Shown here piece after piece: positions 29,375 to 38,900 of a stretch of 64,000 bases of DNA; position 1 is the stretch's first letter, and the number at the start of each line of letters is the position of its first letter. Under the pieces are notes generated by a model. That model was not told the DNA's origin. It was given only the letters and a program-made list of their open reading frames with translations, and did no database searches. Both the position numbers and the translations under genes were made by a program. Origin of the DNA: Blattamonas nauphoetae (lineage: Eukaryota; Preaxostyla; Oxymonadida); NCBI GenBank assembly GCA_033064195.1, contig JARBJD010000037.1:248001-312000 (forward strand), given 5' to 3'.

Positions 29375-30657
29375 ATGTCTAACGGACATTCGGAATATGT
29401 GAAGCGCTTTCTTCAGTATGAACTCGCTGCGTCGTCACCTAGTATCGATTTCTTTGCACAAATGTCCTTCAGACATCTATGGTCAAGGTGGTTGGGTCCA
29501 ACTCATCGATGTCGTTCTTCTGGGGATTGCTGCTCTCATCTCGATTACTGAACTCATCTCAATTGTATCAAAGAAGGGTTCAAACTTCTTCAGTGCCCAA
29601 GCAATCTTCCTCCATATGATATTTTGGTTTTCAGTTCTCCAACTCCTGAACCTACTCGTCCCTATTCCCTGGACGAACTTAACATACCTTCTGATTGCAG
29701 ATCAGCTCCCACGATACTTTGTCTTTCTTGCTTTCCAGTTTCTGGCCATATGGCTTGGAAGCGCTGTGTTCTCTTCATTTGCGAAGAATCGTTCGACCAA
29801 GAATTGGATCTCAATATTAATTATCGTGATCTTGACACTCCTTCTCATCGCATCGGTTATTCTCTCAGTCTTTGGTGCTGTATGACTTTTCTGCTTTGAT
29901 CCTCACTTTTGTTCAGGCAAGCCCAACAGATTCGTCATTGATGAACAAAAATCTTAGTATTGTGAATATGGTTGGCCTGTTAACTATAATTGTGTCTATA
30001 CTCATCTATTTTATTCGTCTCTACCATATCTACTGCCAACTAACCTTGGATGCTACCTTCAAACGACGAATCGTCTCTCTCCTGGTTGTTGTAAGCGTTA
30101 CGCTTATTATTTTCTCTCTCCGTCTGATATACAATCTTTTTGTATTTTTGGGTCGAAATTCGATCACAAAAATGTACGAACAGTTCCTGGACAAGATCAT
30201 AGACAACCCAAAAGATTCAACCGGCAAATATGTGCAATACTACCTCCTTGTCTTTGTTTTCCAGCTAATCTTCAACATCTCTCCTGTTTATCTTCTGTTC
30301 TCCGAATACTTCATCCTCTCGCTTCAATCGAAAAACCAAAAAAAGAAGAAGCGGATGGAAGCCCAAATAGGATATAGCATCAAACGAACACGGAAGAGAA
30401 ACCGACGAAAACACATCGATGAATCAGACAACTCATCTTCTGACTCTGCAACGAGTTCGAGAGGGAGCAATGGGGACAGAAACCAGCTTTTCCCCAAACG
30501 TCAGATATCGCGGAATGCGCTCCCCCATGAACATACCCCTATCAACACGGGAGCTCAACTATATGATGGGCAATCGCCGTATCACTATTCAGGTGAAGAA
30601 AATCACGCTACGGAGAAGCCACATTATTCCCCGGATTTCTCCATAAACGATGATTGA
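29375..30657 (+). CDS. Multi-pass (about seven TM) membrane protein, THH1/TOM1-like topology
   Basis: Integral membrane protein of 404 residues. Exons are 29375-29441, 29473-29879 and 29917-30657; introns are 31 and 37 nt. After 30 soluble residues there are about seven hydrophobic helices between residues 33 and 300, among them WVQLIDVVLLGIAALISI, FVFLAFQFLAIWLGSAVF and ISILIIVILTLLLIASVIL. The final 100 residues are basic then polar (RTRKRNRRK, poly-Ser patches) and likely cytosolic. Layout and loop lengths recall the plant THH1/TOM1/TOM3 family and other 7TM orphan receptors, but I see no decisive motif, so that is only a hint. It is followed 257 nt later by Sec61 gamma. Confidence 0.75.
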
Positions 30658-30914
30658 TTTCTTTCAATTTTGTATTTTTATTATTCATTTCACAAGAGTT
30701 TTGCTGACAAATGAAATATTTTTCGTATTTATTCTCCTTTGGGGGAGATTTTCACGTCAGAAATCATCCATTCATTTCTAGAGAATGGAACTCATTTACA
30801 AAGCAAAAAGCAGTTTATTGGCCTCAAATAATCATTTTGTTGATATATTCAATCCATAAGTGTTTCAAAAACGGGTTTTGAGAGAGGTGACACGCCCACA
30901 ATCCGATTCCAAAG

Positions 30915-31252
30915 ATGGATCCTGAAAAGTCGAGCTCATCTTTTCATTTTTCATCTTGATTCTCTCTTAATCTGGTTGTCTATTGATGTTACTTTAGAAT
31001 TCAAGATCTCACTGAGAAAGCAACTGAGCCAATTACAGAATTTGTTAAAGACGCAAAACAATTCTGGAGGCGCGCTCGTAAGCCAGATCAGAAAGGTAGA
31101 AGCTTTTTTGAGTAAATTCTGTTGTTTTTTGTTCAGAATTTTCCAAAATTGCTCTCGCTACAGGAACAGGTTTCCTCGTACTTGGATTCCTTGGCTTCGT
31201 TGTTCGTCTCGTTTTCATCCCAATCAATCATGTCCTCGTTGGCAGCAAGTAA
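30915..31252 (+). CDS. SEC61G: Sec61 gamma subunit of the ER translocon
   Basis: Single-pass tail-anchored subunit of the Sec61 channel that clamps the two halves of Sec61 alpha, 75 residues (human 68). Exons are 30915-30928, 30998-31095 and 31137-31252; introns are 69 and 41 nt. FVKDAKQFWRRARKPD and the following KEFSKIALATG form the conserved amphipathic cytosolic helix. The membrane span is GFLVLGFLGFVVRLVFIPI, and the end INHVLVGSK matches the family end. Exon 1 (MDPEK) has only 14 nt but its phase fits. A perfect GTAAGT overlaps the TAA stop, so an alternative splice beyond it cannot be ruled out, though the family normally ends here. Confidence 0.93.
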
Positions 31253-31307
31253 GTCATATCTTGACATGGCCAAGTATGTTTGATTTCAGTTTACAAACTT
31301 GGACGGC

Positions 31308-31653
31308 ATGCCTTTTCTCATCCTTGGTAAGACGAACACACTCACCAGAGAGTCCACCACTTCACCAATGTTTATTATTCTCTGTACGACATAAAATTCA
31401 GAGCTTTTGAAGAGACTTCTCAAGCCATCTTCCTTTTTGGTCCCGGTGATATCTTATCAACGTCAGGAACAAACAATCATTCCAGAATCTTCAATCCGAA
31501 GAAGAAAGAGTCATCTGGCCCTGTTCATTCAAAAAACAAAGTGATAGACAATGTATTCTTAGAAATTATGCGATCACAGTGGTGATTCACAAGCGAACTT
31601 CACCGGATCAATTTGTTTGGGGAAGATCGTTTTCGGTTTCAGACCTCGGGTGA
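31308..31653 (+). CDS. Small protein of unknown function (88 aa)
   Basis: A plausible three-exon gene between Sec61 gamma and the RS-rich gene: exons 31308-31326, 31353-31509 and 31563-31653, with introns of 26 and 53 nt. The product contains NVYYSLYDIKFRAFEE, FLFGPG and YAITVVIHKR and ends VSDLG before TGA. The residue pattern looks folded and beta-rich rather than random, but I recognise no family. The 26-nt intron would be the shortest here, so the N-terminus is doubtful. It starts 55 nt after the Sec61 gamma stop and ends 27 nt before the next ATG. Confidence 0.45.
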
Positions 31654-31680
31654 TTTTTGTCATCATTGACCTTACTCTTC

Positions 31681-32318
31681 ATGGATGAGGCAGGTACGTT
31701 TTGTTTGATCGTTTATTCCTTTATGGTGTCCTCACAACGATCCGGTGACTCTACCGTACCCAATGTCCTGTAACATCTGATGCAGTTGAGAAACGGAAGC
31801 GAATCCGCTCAGAGAGGGATCACAGTAATTCTTCTCAATCTCCATCCATTCATCGCGACAAATCCCTCCATCGTCGTCGCGATCGCCACCATTCTTCTCA
31901 CAGAAAACATCGTTCACCATCCAAACACCGGAAAGAACACCACTCCCGGCGACGACACTCATCTTCTCCATCCAGTTTTTCATCGTCTCCTCGGAGGAAG
32001 TCGTCTTCAAAACGAAAATCATCTCGCAACTCTTCGACCAGAAAGTCTCGACAAGACAGTCGTTCACCTCGTCGAAAACAACCTTCGTCATCCAAACGTG
32101 GGACTCCATTCGAGAAAAAAGATTCGGAATCGGATGAATCCAAGAGTTCAGACGACATTTCTGACAGCATTTTTGGATCTTCCGATTCTGACAACATAAC
32201 GAAGAGGAGCGTTTTGACGGGCAAAAAAATCAAGATGCACATCAAGAAAACGAGAGAAGAAAAGGAAGATGATCGTAGACGAATTGAATATCGAGATTTC
32301 TTGAATGCATCGATGTGA
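31681..32318 (+). CDS. RS-rich protein, likely nuclear
   Basis: Basic, disordered protein of 181 residues: exon 1 31681-31693 (MDEA), intron 31694-31785 (GTACGT..ATGCAG), exon 2 31786-32318. The middle is dominated by Arg-Ser, His-Arg and Ser-Pro dipeptides (RRRDRHHSSHRKHRS, SSSPRRKSSSKRK), then an acidic Ser/Asp block, and ends with a charged helix VLTGKKIKMHIKKTREE. RS proteins usually act in pre-mRNA splicing or nuclear speckles, but there is no RRM, cyclophilin or PWI domain here to name the role. A shorter 41-nt intron at 31745-31785 would also keep frame and add about 17 residues. It is convergent with the TPR gene, 73 nt away. Confidence 0.7.
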
Positions 32319-32391
32319 CTCTTATTTTTCATTTCAAGAAAGACTAGAAAGTGCAAATCGGCGAATGATAAAATAAAAGGAGTGTCATCGA

Positions 32392-33396
32392 TTATTGCTT
32401 CTTTAGAACATCAGCTAGTTTTTGTTTGAGGAGATCTGAGCTTTCATATGCAATTCCATCGCGGTAAGCCTGAGCAGCTTCAGCAAGCATGTTTTTCTTT
32501 TCATACGCAACGCCAAGGCTGTAAACGGGAAGATAGATGTAAATGAGAACAGGATTGAAAACATGAGTTGTCTACAAACCGTGTGTATGCCTTTGCCATC
32601 AAACGCGGCTCAGTAAATTGTGTATTGCCAAGGTTGTTGACGCCATTGGTCTTTCCAAGTGTAATTGCCATCTTGCAATCTGAGAAAAACCGAGAAAATA
32701 GAATGATCACAAATTGTGATGAAAACGAGAGATAATTAATAAAATATGATGAAAAGGAGAAATTCTGGAATGAATATTCCAGCTATCTCTGTTTCGAGAG
32801 AGAATACCATGAATTGCATCATCGAACTGTCCGAGTTCGGTATGGCATGCTGCCCTGTTGTTATAAAAGATAGATTCAGAGGGGTTGAAGACAATAGCCT
32901 GGTTGTACTTTGCGATTGCTTCAGCATACTTCTTCTGTTGGAAGAACTTGTTTCCCTCATTCTTCAGATCATTGGCTTTATCACGTTTTTGCTCGTATGA
33001 CATGGACGCATTATCGCCGACATAGTTCGGTTCACCTGGCTTCCTCTCAGCAAGAGCAGCTCTGAGTTCGTTGTTGCCTGGTTCTTTGGCCAATCCGTTC
33101 TGGAAAGCAATTTTGGCAGAATAGTTCTGACCCATTTTGAGATGAGCCATGCCTTTCCTCAAGTAATATTTGGCCATTGTTGGGACAAGTTCAAGAGCGT
33201 AGTTTGCATCCTCAATGCATTTGTCGTAGAGGCCGAGGTAGAAGTAAGCGGCTGATCTATTTCCCCAGAGTGAACCGTTATTACGGTCAACTTTGATGGC
33301 CTCTGAATAGTGTTCGAGAGCAGCCATATAGTCTCCTTTTCCGAATGCAGCATTTCCTAGCTCCTTTAATTCAATAGAACGCTGTTTATCGGTCAT
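32392..33396 (-). CDS. TPR protein, Hop/STI1-like co-chaperone
   Basis: Protein of 271 residues made of two blocks of tetratricopeptide repeats. Exons are 32808-33396, 32580-32679 and 32392-32518; introns are 128 and 61 nt. Block 1 starts ELKELGNAAFGKGDY with GNRSAAYFYLG and YYLRKGMAHLKMG; block 2 starts LKNEGNKFFQQKKY with YNNRAACH and AYTRLGVAYEKK. The K..N / N / K..R positions of a carboxylate clamp, which binds the EEVD end of Hsp70 or Hsp90, appear in both blocks. The spacing resembles TPR1-TPR2A of STI1, but without the DP domains or the third TPR block. It might instead be an SGT- or TTC-like adaptor. Confidence 0.82.
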
Positions 33397-33761
33397 GATT
33401 TGCAAATGGGGGGATGATCAAAGTCAATTGAGAGACTGGTCAACAAACGATAGTATCACTGTGAAATTCCAAGTTGTGGAGATTGTTTAATCGACACGAG
33501 TGGACCGACTTTGCATTCAGTCATGATTTTTGACGATCACCCATAAGAGATTGTTGATCACGAAAAAATCAAAGGCGTGAAGAATCATCCTCTGTAAATA
33601 GAATCGACATGAAACAATTAGATGTCATCTTCAGATGCTTTGTCTTGGATTCACCTTCAAAAATAGAGCACAATGAAACATCAACACTTCATGAATCAAG
33701 AGAAACGAAACTATCCAAATAATGAGGGTCTTCCAACAAAGAAAAGTCAAAGGTGCCGTTG
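33397..33761. other. Intergenic stretch between TPR and CDC50 genes
   Basis: About 365 nt, AT-rich, holding the promoter of the TPR gene and the 3' flank of CDC50. The CDC50 frame stays open on the minus strand through 33631 if its last intron is retained, giving a hydrophobic extension that I consider 3' untranslated. No RNA gene or repeat seen. Confidence 0.5.
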
Positions 33762-34875
33762 TTATTGATCTTTCTGAAGGAATTTGAGAAAATGTGAGGC
33801 AAACCATGAGGGATTGAAGATCAGCTTCAGAAAACTTTCGTGGACAAAGACACGCTTTGAGCCCAATCAATAAAGCAAGAAGGCCACATGTTCCTCCAAC
33901 GACCAAGAATAGAATTCCTGTTTGACGATGAATAATGAAGAAAGACACCAATGAAAGGATTCTTTCCTCCAAACCATGTATGTTGAGAAAAAACAATTGA
34001 TTTGGGACCTTTTGTGGCAGTATAAACTTGGAAAAGAAGATCCTTAAAGAGGAATGTCATACTGTTCGAAATCTCGACGATGTAATCTCCAGCTGGAAGA
34101 CCGTTTGGAAGTCGAGCGTATGGTTTCCGAAAGTCTGGAAGAGCAGCAGTTTTCATCCAAACGATGAAATCATCTTTTGATACATCTGTCCAAGCGTCGT
34201 CTGAGCGTTTGAAGAGCTTCTGAAAAATGATGATGACTAAAAAAGAGTTTCATACGCGATCGGACTTCCAAACTAGATCATCACGAACCCATTGAACTGG
34301 AGAATAAAGGCCAGCACCATCGTCTTTTTTCAGAGAGAATGAATCATTGAACAACATCTGAGCTGCAATTCCGCAAGGATTGATGTGTGGATCATCATCT
34401 TTTGTAAGCCTCGGATCACAATCTGAGAGAGATAAGCGGATGAAGGTTTGATACCATATAATTGTTGATCAGAGATCTTTTTTCCTTTCAGTTGGTCGTA
34501 ATTTCGTGAATTCACGAATCTTCGATGATTTTGGTAGTAATCTTCCAGTTGATACATCACATACACTGGGCCTTTAACATTATTTTTGACATTGAACGAT
34601 TTCTGGATTGCTCCTTCTGGATCGGTATGATACGGGATCACTTTTTCGTAAAGCTAGATGTATAAGCAAAAGAAGCGTAATACCCTCGACGATTGAATGG
34701 AAATAGGAACTCCAAGTGCGATGAAGACAACAAAGATCACCGACAAGACAATCACGAGCTGAAGTGGTGACAGACGTGGTGAGACTCCAGGCATTTGCTG
34801 TTGAGTGAACATATCGCCTGAAAAGATATGAAAAGAGAATTCTACACGTTTACGCATTTTTGGTGGAGTACTCAT
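33762..34875 (-). CDS. CDC50: CDC50/LEM3-family P4-ATPase beta subunit
   Basis: Chaperone and subunit of phospholipid flippases, 295 residues. Eight exons: 34848-34875, 34684-34817, 34455-34653, 34256-34422, 34063-34219, 33949-34026, 33805-33917 and 33762-33773. Introns are all 30-36 nt, and most family motifs span junctions. TM1 is LVIVLSVIFVVFIALGVPI and TM2 is ILFLVVGGTCGLLALLIGL. The lumenal part has YVMYQLEDYYQNHRRFVNS, INPCGIAAQMLFNDSF, VWMKTAALPDFRKPY and FGGKNPFIG, all diagnostic. The last exon of four codons (KDQ stop) is inferred from splice consensus; without that splice the frame adds about 60 hydrophobic residues. Confidence 0.92.
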
Positions 34876-34909
34876 GCTTTCTTGATGAGATTGATAGATC
34901 CTGCCCACA

Positions 34910-35090
34910 ATACTTACACTGACATATTGGTTTAAACGTAAATTGAATCGTCATGTCACAGGCTCAAACTTTTGAGTAAGGATTGCGGTGAACTGGTTAA
35001 GTCCAGTCTGTCCTCTTCATCCCCTTCGGGGTGACTGAATTTTTCGATTCTGTCAATGATTGAGCGGGACTCGTTCTCGTTCCTTTGACG
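34910..35090 (+). ncRNA. Candidate structured RNA, possibly U1-like snRNA
   Basis: An intergenic stretch with strikingly ordered secondary structure. It begins ATACTTACA, like the U1 5' end that pairs with 5' splice sites. Six-base arms TGACAT/ATGTCA follow at 34920-34925 and 34953-34958. Three clear hairpins come next: 34963-34976, 34992-35007 (ACTGG/CCAGT) and 35017-35034 (CCCC TTC GGGG with TCA/TGA below). Then comes AATTTTTCG at 35038-35046, resembling an Sm site, and a last stem GTCAA/TTGAC (35052-35089) enclosing GGGAC/GTTCC. Order and length suit U1, but the U1-70K loop motif GATCA.GAAG is absent and the Sm-like site is imperfect. A different ncRNA or chance folding is possible. Confidence 0.35.
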
Positions 35091-35990
35091 TAACTTCAAG
35101 TTTTGTCTGTACTGGATGTAAATCACTGGTTAAGAGCTAGATGGTTGATTTGGTCACTATTAATTGGATATTTGAGAGTAAAAAGCACTATTCAGAGATG
35201 CAAATCAATTTTCCAGACAAGGATGAATGTATGAGATAATCGATGGAGAATAAATCGATATATAACGAATAAAAAGGGTTTTAACCTCAGAAACTGTGCG
35301 TATAGTCGAACAAATCATCAGTATTTTAGTGATGAAATTTTGTTCTTGAACACGGATTAAAAAAATTGTAGACGTACAGAATCTGAAAAAATTGGAGTAA
35401 TGTTTCGGAAAGAACAGTATAAATTGAATAATACCGATTAGATCTCCGTGAAAAATCGATGTGGACATTTCGACGGAGCTTTTTTTGACAGAACTGGAAA
35501 GTATTAGAATGATCATACATGAGACAAAAAGTAGGAAAAAACACAATAAACCAACCGTTGGGAGAAGGATCAATATTATTATGAAGATTCGAATCATCTA
35601 CGATGAGGTGGGGTTTGGGTGGTGAGTTGTCCAATATGGCGAAGGAAAGAATATTGTTGGGAAAGAAAAGCTGTAGGGGTTTCGTAAAGACTAGACCCGT
35701 GAATGACAAAGACTTTGAGGAACGAAAACATCTCCTTCGATGTTGGGAGAATTGCAGATCGTTTTGTCATGGTCGAAAGTAGAGAGTGTTATGTATGCGA
35801 ATGTCGATTGATTTATCCTGGGAAAGACAAATAATATGGTATGTGAGGAACAATCCGATGCACTTCATTGAGTATGTTTCAGATGTTATCGATTTGACTA
35901 GATCATCCCACTTATCTTTTCATGGGAGAAATGAATCGTAAAAAAAGAAAACAGGTCATGAAAGTCGAGAAAGTTTAAAATGAAACAAGA
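35091..35990. other. Mostly intergenic stretch between candidate ncRNA and exonuclease gene
   Basis: About 900 nt of AT-rich sequence. Part of it (35357-35770) may be a small minus-strand gene, listed separately. The remaining 35091-35356 and 35771-35990 show no frame, repeat or RNA that I can support; the latter borders the 3' end of the RNase II gene. Confidence 0.5.
35357..35770 (-). CDS. Doubtful small gene
   Basis: From ATG at 35770 a 58-codon frame (starting MTKRSAILPTSKEMF, with SLYETPTAFLSQQY) looks protein-like and ends near 35594. Overlapping it, another ATG frame at 35597 has a strongly hydrophobic stretch followed by SVKKSSVEMSTS, and a 55-nt GT..AG intron would lead it to a TAA at 35357. 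I could not find a junction that joins the two in phase. They may be one multi-exon gene with a membrane span, two small genes, or noise. No family recognised. Confidence 0.25.
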
Positions 35991-38900
35991 TTAGTGTGGT
36001 TTTTGGTCTCGTTGCTTCATTGGAATTCCTGGTAGCTGTTGTTTTGTGAGAGGAACAATTTCGACATTTGATTCCAACCTATGTTCAATAAATTCGACAA
36101 CAGTCAATGAATATCCAGGAGGGTTAGCATTTTCTCCGTCAAGAATAATTGAAACTGGTCGAACGAGCACTTTCACTCTTTCGAAGAGACGAATATCTCT
36201 GATGTTGGTTTTGAGGCCAAACAGCGGAGTGTGCGATGTTGGTAGTGCTCGTTTGACACAGTTGGAAGATGTGGAAAGGAAGGGGAAAGACAGAGCATCA
36301 AGAAGCATCGTACAATCCATTTCAGGGTCGTCTGTGAAGGAAGGAGAAGGGGCTGGGAATTCTGGCTCTGGGGCCAGCTGTGTGCGGATGCGTAGCATGG
36401 AATACGGCATCTCTGGTGTCATTGGAGGAGAGAGTTGTTTGGCTATGGCGTGATTAAGAATGACAGGAAGAGATTGGTCGGTTGGGATTCCGTAGTTGAT
36501 GTGGAGATCGTCTTTGTAGAGAAGTTGGCTTCGAATGTTCAGTCCAGGGACGTTGATGGACATTCTTCCTTTCTCGATGTTGGTGACAATTCCAACACAG
36601 CTAAGGGCTCGATTTTTACAGGCGAAGTGGATGTACTGACCAAGAAATGCGTCTGTCAGTCGATAGGACATCTGATTGTCTCTTTTCATCACTTCGGAGT
36701 TGGTTGTGCAGAAGGAGGAGATGGATGAGAAATAGGAGAGGGGAAGGAGAGTCGGCGAGACCGCTGGGTGGATACAATCTTGTTCGATCATCTGATCGGT
36801 CGTGATTGTGCCTGTATACTGACCAACTCCACTCTTTCTGAGCTCGATCGCTGCGATGACCAATCTGTGCATAATCTCGTCCGGATAGCGTCGAATTGGA
36901 GATGAAAAATGGGTGTAGAGTGGAAATCCCAGATTGTAGTGTGAGATCTGCTTAGCTGGCACGAATGTCGTCTCCGTCCATCGATCATCTTGTGAATACT
37001 GTGCTTGCGATGGAGATGCAGTTGGAGAGTAATTCGCACTTTGCATCCACGACTGGAGATGGCAATTAATCCCTTCACGAATTGGGACTGGGAGTGTCGC
37101 AGCTGCTTCTTGGAACGCATTGTTGATTTGAGCAAACTGCTCGTTCGAAGATGGATTGTGATTGAAATTGATTCCCAACCCGAATTGATTGTTGATGGAG
37201 GTCAATTGGGAGATGAGCGCAGGATGCGGGTGTTGCTGAGTGCGGACAACGGTGTGGTTGGGGAAGACGTTGTAGACAAATGCACAAACGAGGCGGTTAG
37301 CAGTGAGCATTAACTCTTCGATTAGCTGATGAGACTCCAGTCCACTACCGTTTCCAGGCAGAGGATCTTTAGAGACGAGAGACGTCGTTGATTCCTCCAA
37401 ATCATCAATCTCGGATATGTCACCGTTGTCAGAGTACGAAAAATTGACTTTTATCGCAGCTTTGGTGTCTTCACTTAGCTCGAACAGAAGATGAGTCCGA
37501 GGGCGTTGGGAAGGTTGAACGGCTTGTCTTTTCTGGCGCATGCAGTCAGCGTGCTTCCACAGAATCCCGAGGTCTTCTTTGACGATGCGAGACGTCAAGA
37601 ATTCTGGATGATCAAGATCTTGAGGGTAGAACGGATAGATTGTGTGGCATTCCCGTTTCTGAGTTGAATCGTGTCTGTAGCTCAGCTTTTCTTCGTCTGA
37701 CAGCTCTTTCAAAACACCTGCCTGTCCTTTGAAGAGAACGGCTTGGACATCTTCGTAGCTCAGCCGACAGCACGAATTGATGATCGATCGACCGACCCAA
37801 ATGCTGCTTCCTTCGACGATCTCGCCCTCCCCGTCGACAACAAACGTCACACTGACGCTGAACCGATCAACCCCTGGCTCGAGGGAGCAGAGGCTGTTGG
37901 AAAGAAGTTTTGGTAACATCGTGATGACAGATCCAACCAGATAGTGTGATGTGGAGCGATGTTGGGCAAGTTTGTCGAGTGGGCTGTTGGCCTGCAGGAA
38001 ATGAGTCACATCAGCGATGTGAACACCAATTTCGTGAAAAGTGTCCAACTGGTCTCGAAGATGTTCAGGGAGTCGGATGGGATCAGTGAGTTGACCGACA
38101 GAGATGGCATCGTCCAAATCCTTTGATTCCTCTGGATCGATGGTGTAGACTCGATGGCCGTGAAATGAGCGTCTCGTTTGGTATTCAGGAGAATCTCGTT
38201 GAGGTCTGAATGTAGGAGGAGGAAGCTCAGCGAGAACTTTCTGTGAGAATGGAGCTGTGTCCCAGCCATATCGCGCGAGGAACAGTTGAACAGTGGTTGA
38301 TGTTGAGAGATCGCATCCAAGGATGGAAGTGATTTGTCCGATCGGCAACTGTGAGTTCGATTGCCATTCGACAATCAAGCCTGATACAAAGAGAGGCGAT
38401 GGGAGGATTGTTGTCAAGCTATTCTCGCGGATCGAGTTCAACAATTCCTCAAACGCTATCTCATCCATTAATTCTACTTCCTCAGGCACCCCTGAATAGA
38501 GACGATGAGTGAGAGCCTTCTTCAGGGAATCCATTCGGAGTTTGTCGAGTGGATGAAGACTTGTGTTGGATGTGTATGTGTCCGCTGTGTCAGAAAGAGA
38601 TCTGATTTTTAGAGCTCTGTACTCCCGCAAGATGTGTGTGAAGATATCTGAGCGATGGACACACACATCAGGAAAGTAGTCTGTCTCTGTGAAAGGTTTC
38701 ACGAGGACATAAGGGAACGAGCTGTTAGGTGGAACGTTGGCAAATGCCTTGACAAACCCTGAAAAAGGAATCTTAGGAGTGTACTTTTGGGTTGAGGTGT
38801 CTGGAAGGACAGATGGCGCCGGTGATGAGATATCAGAATCGTCATGGTCATCACAGACCCCGACAATAAACCCTGTTGGTTGAAGAATGTGGGAGAACGG

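Noticed and set aside
31249-31290. Perfect GTAAGT overlapping the Sec61 gamma stop, allowing a fused longer protein
   Set aside because: Family members end at this point (VLVGSK), and the downstream frames are better explained as a separate gene.
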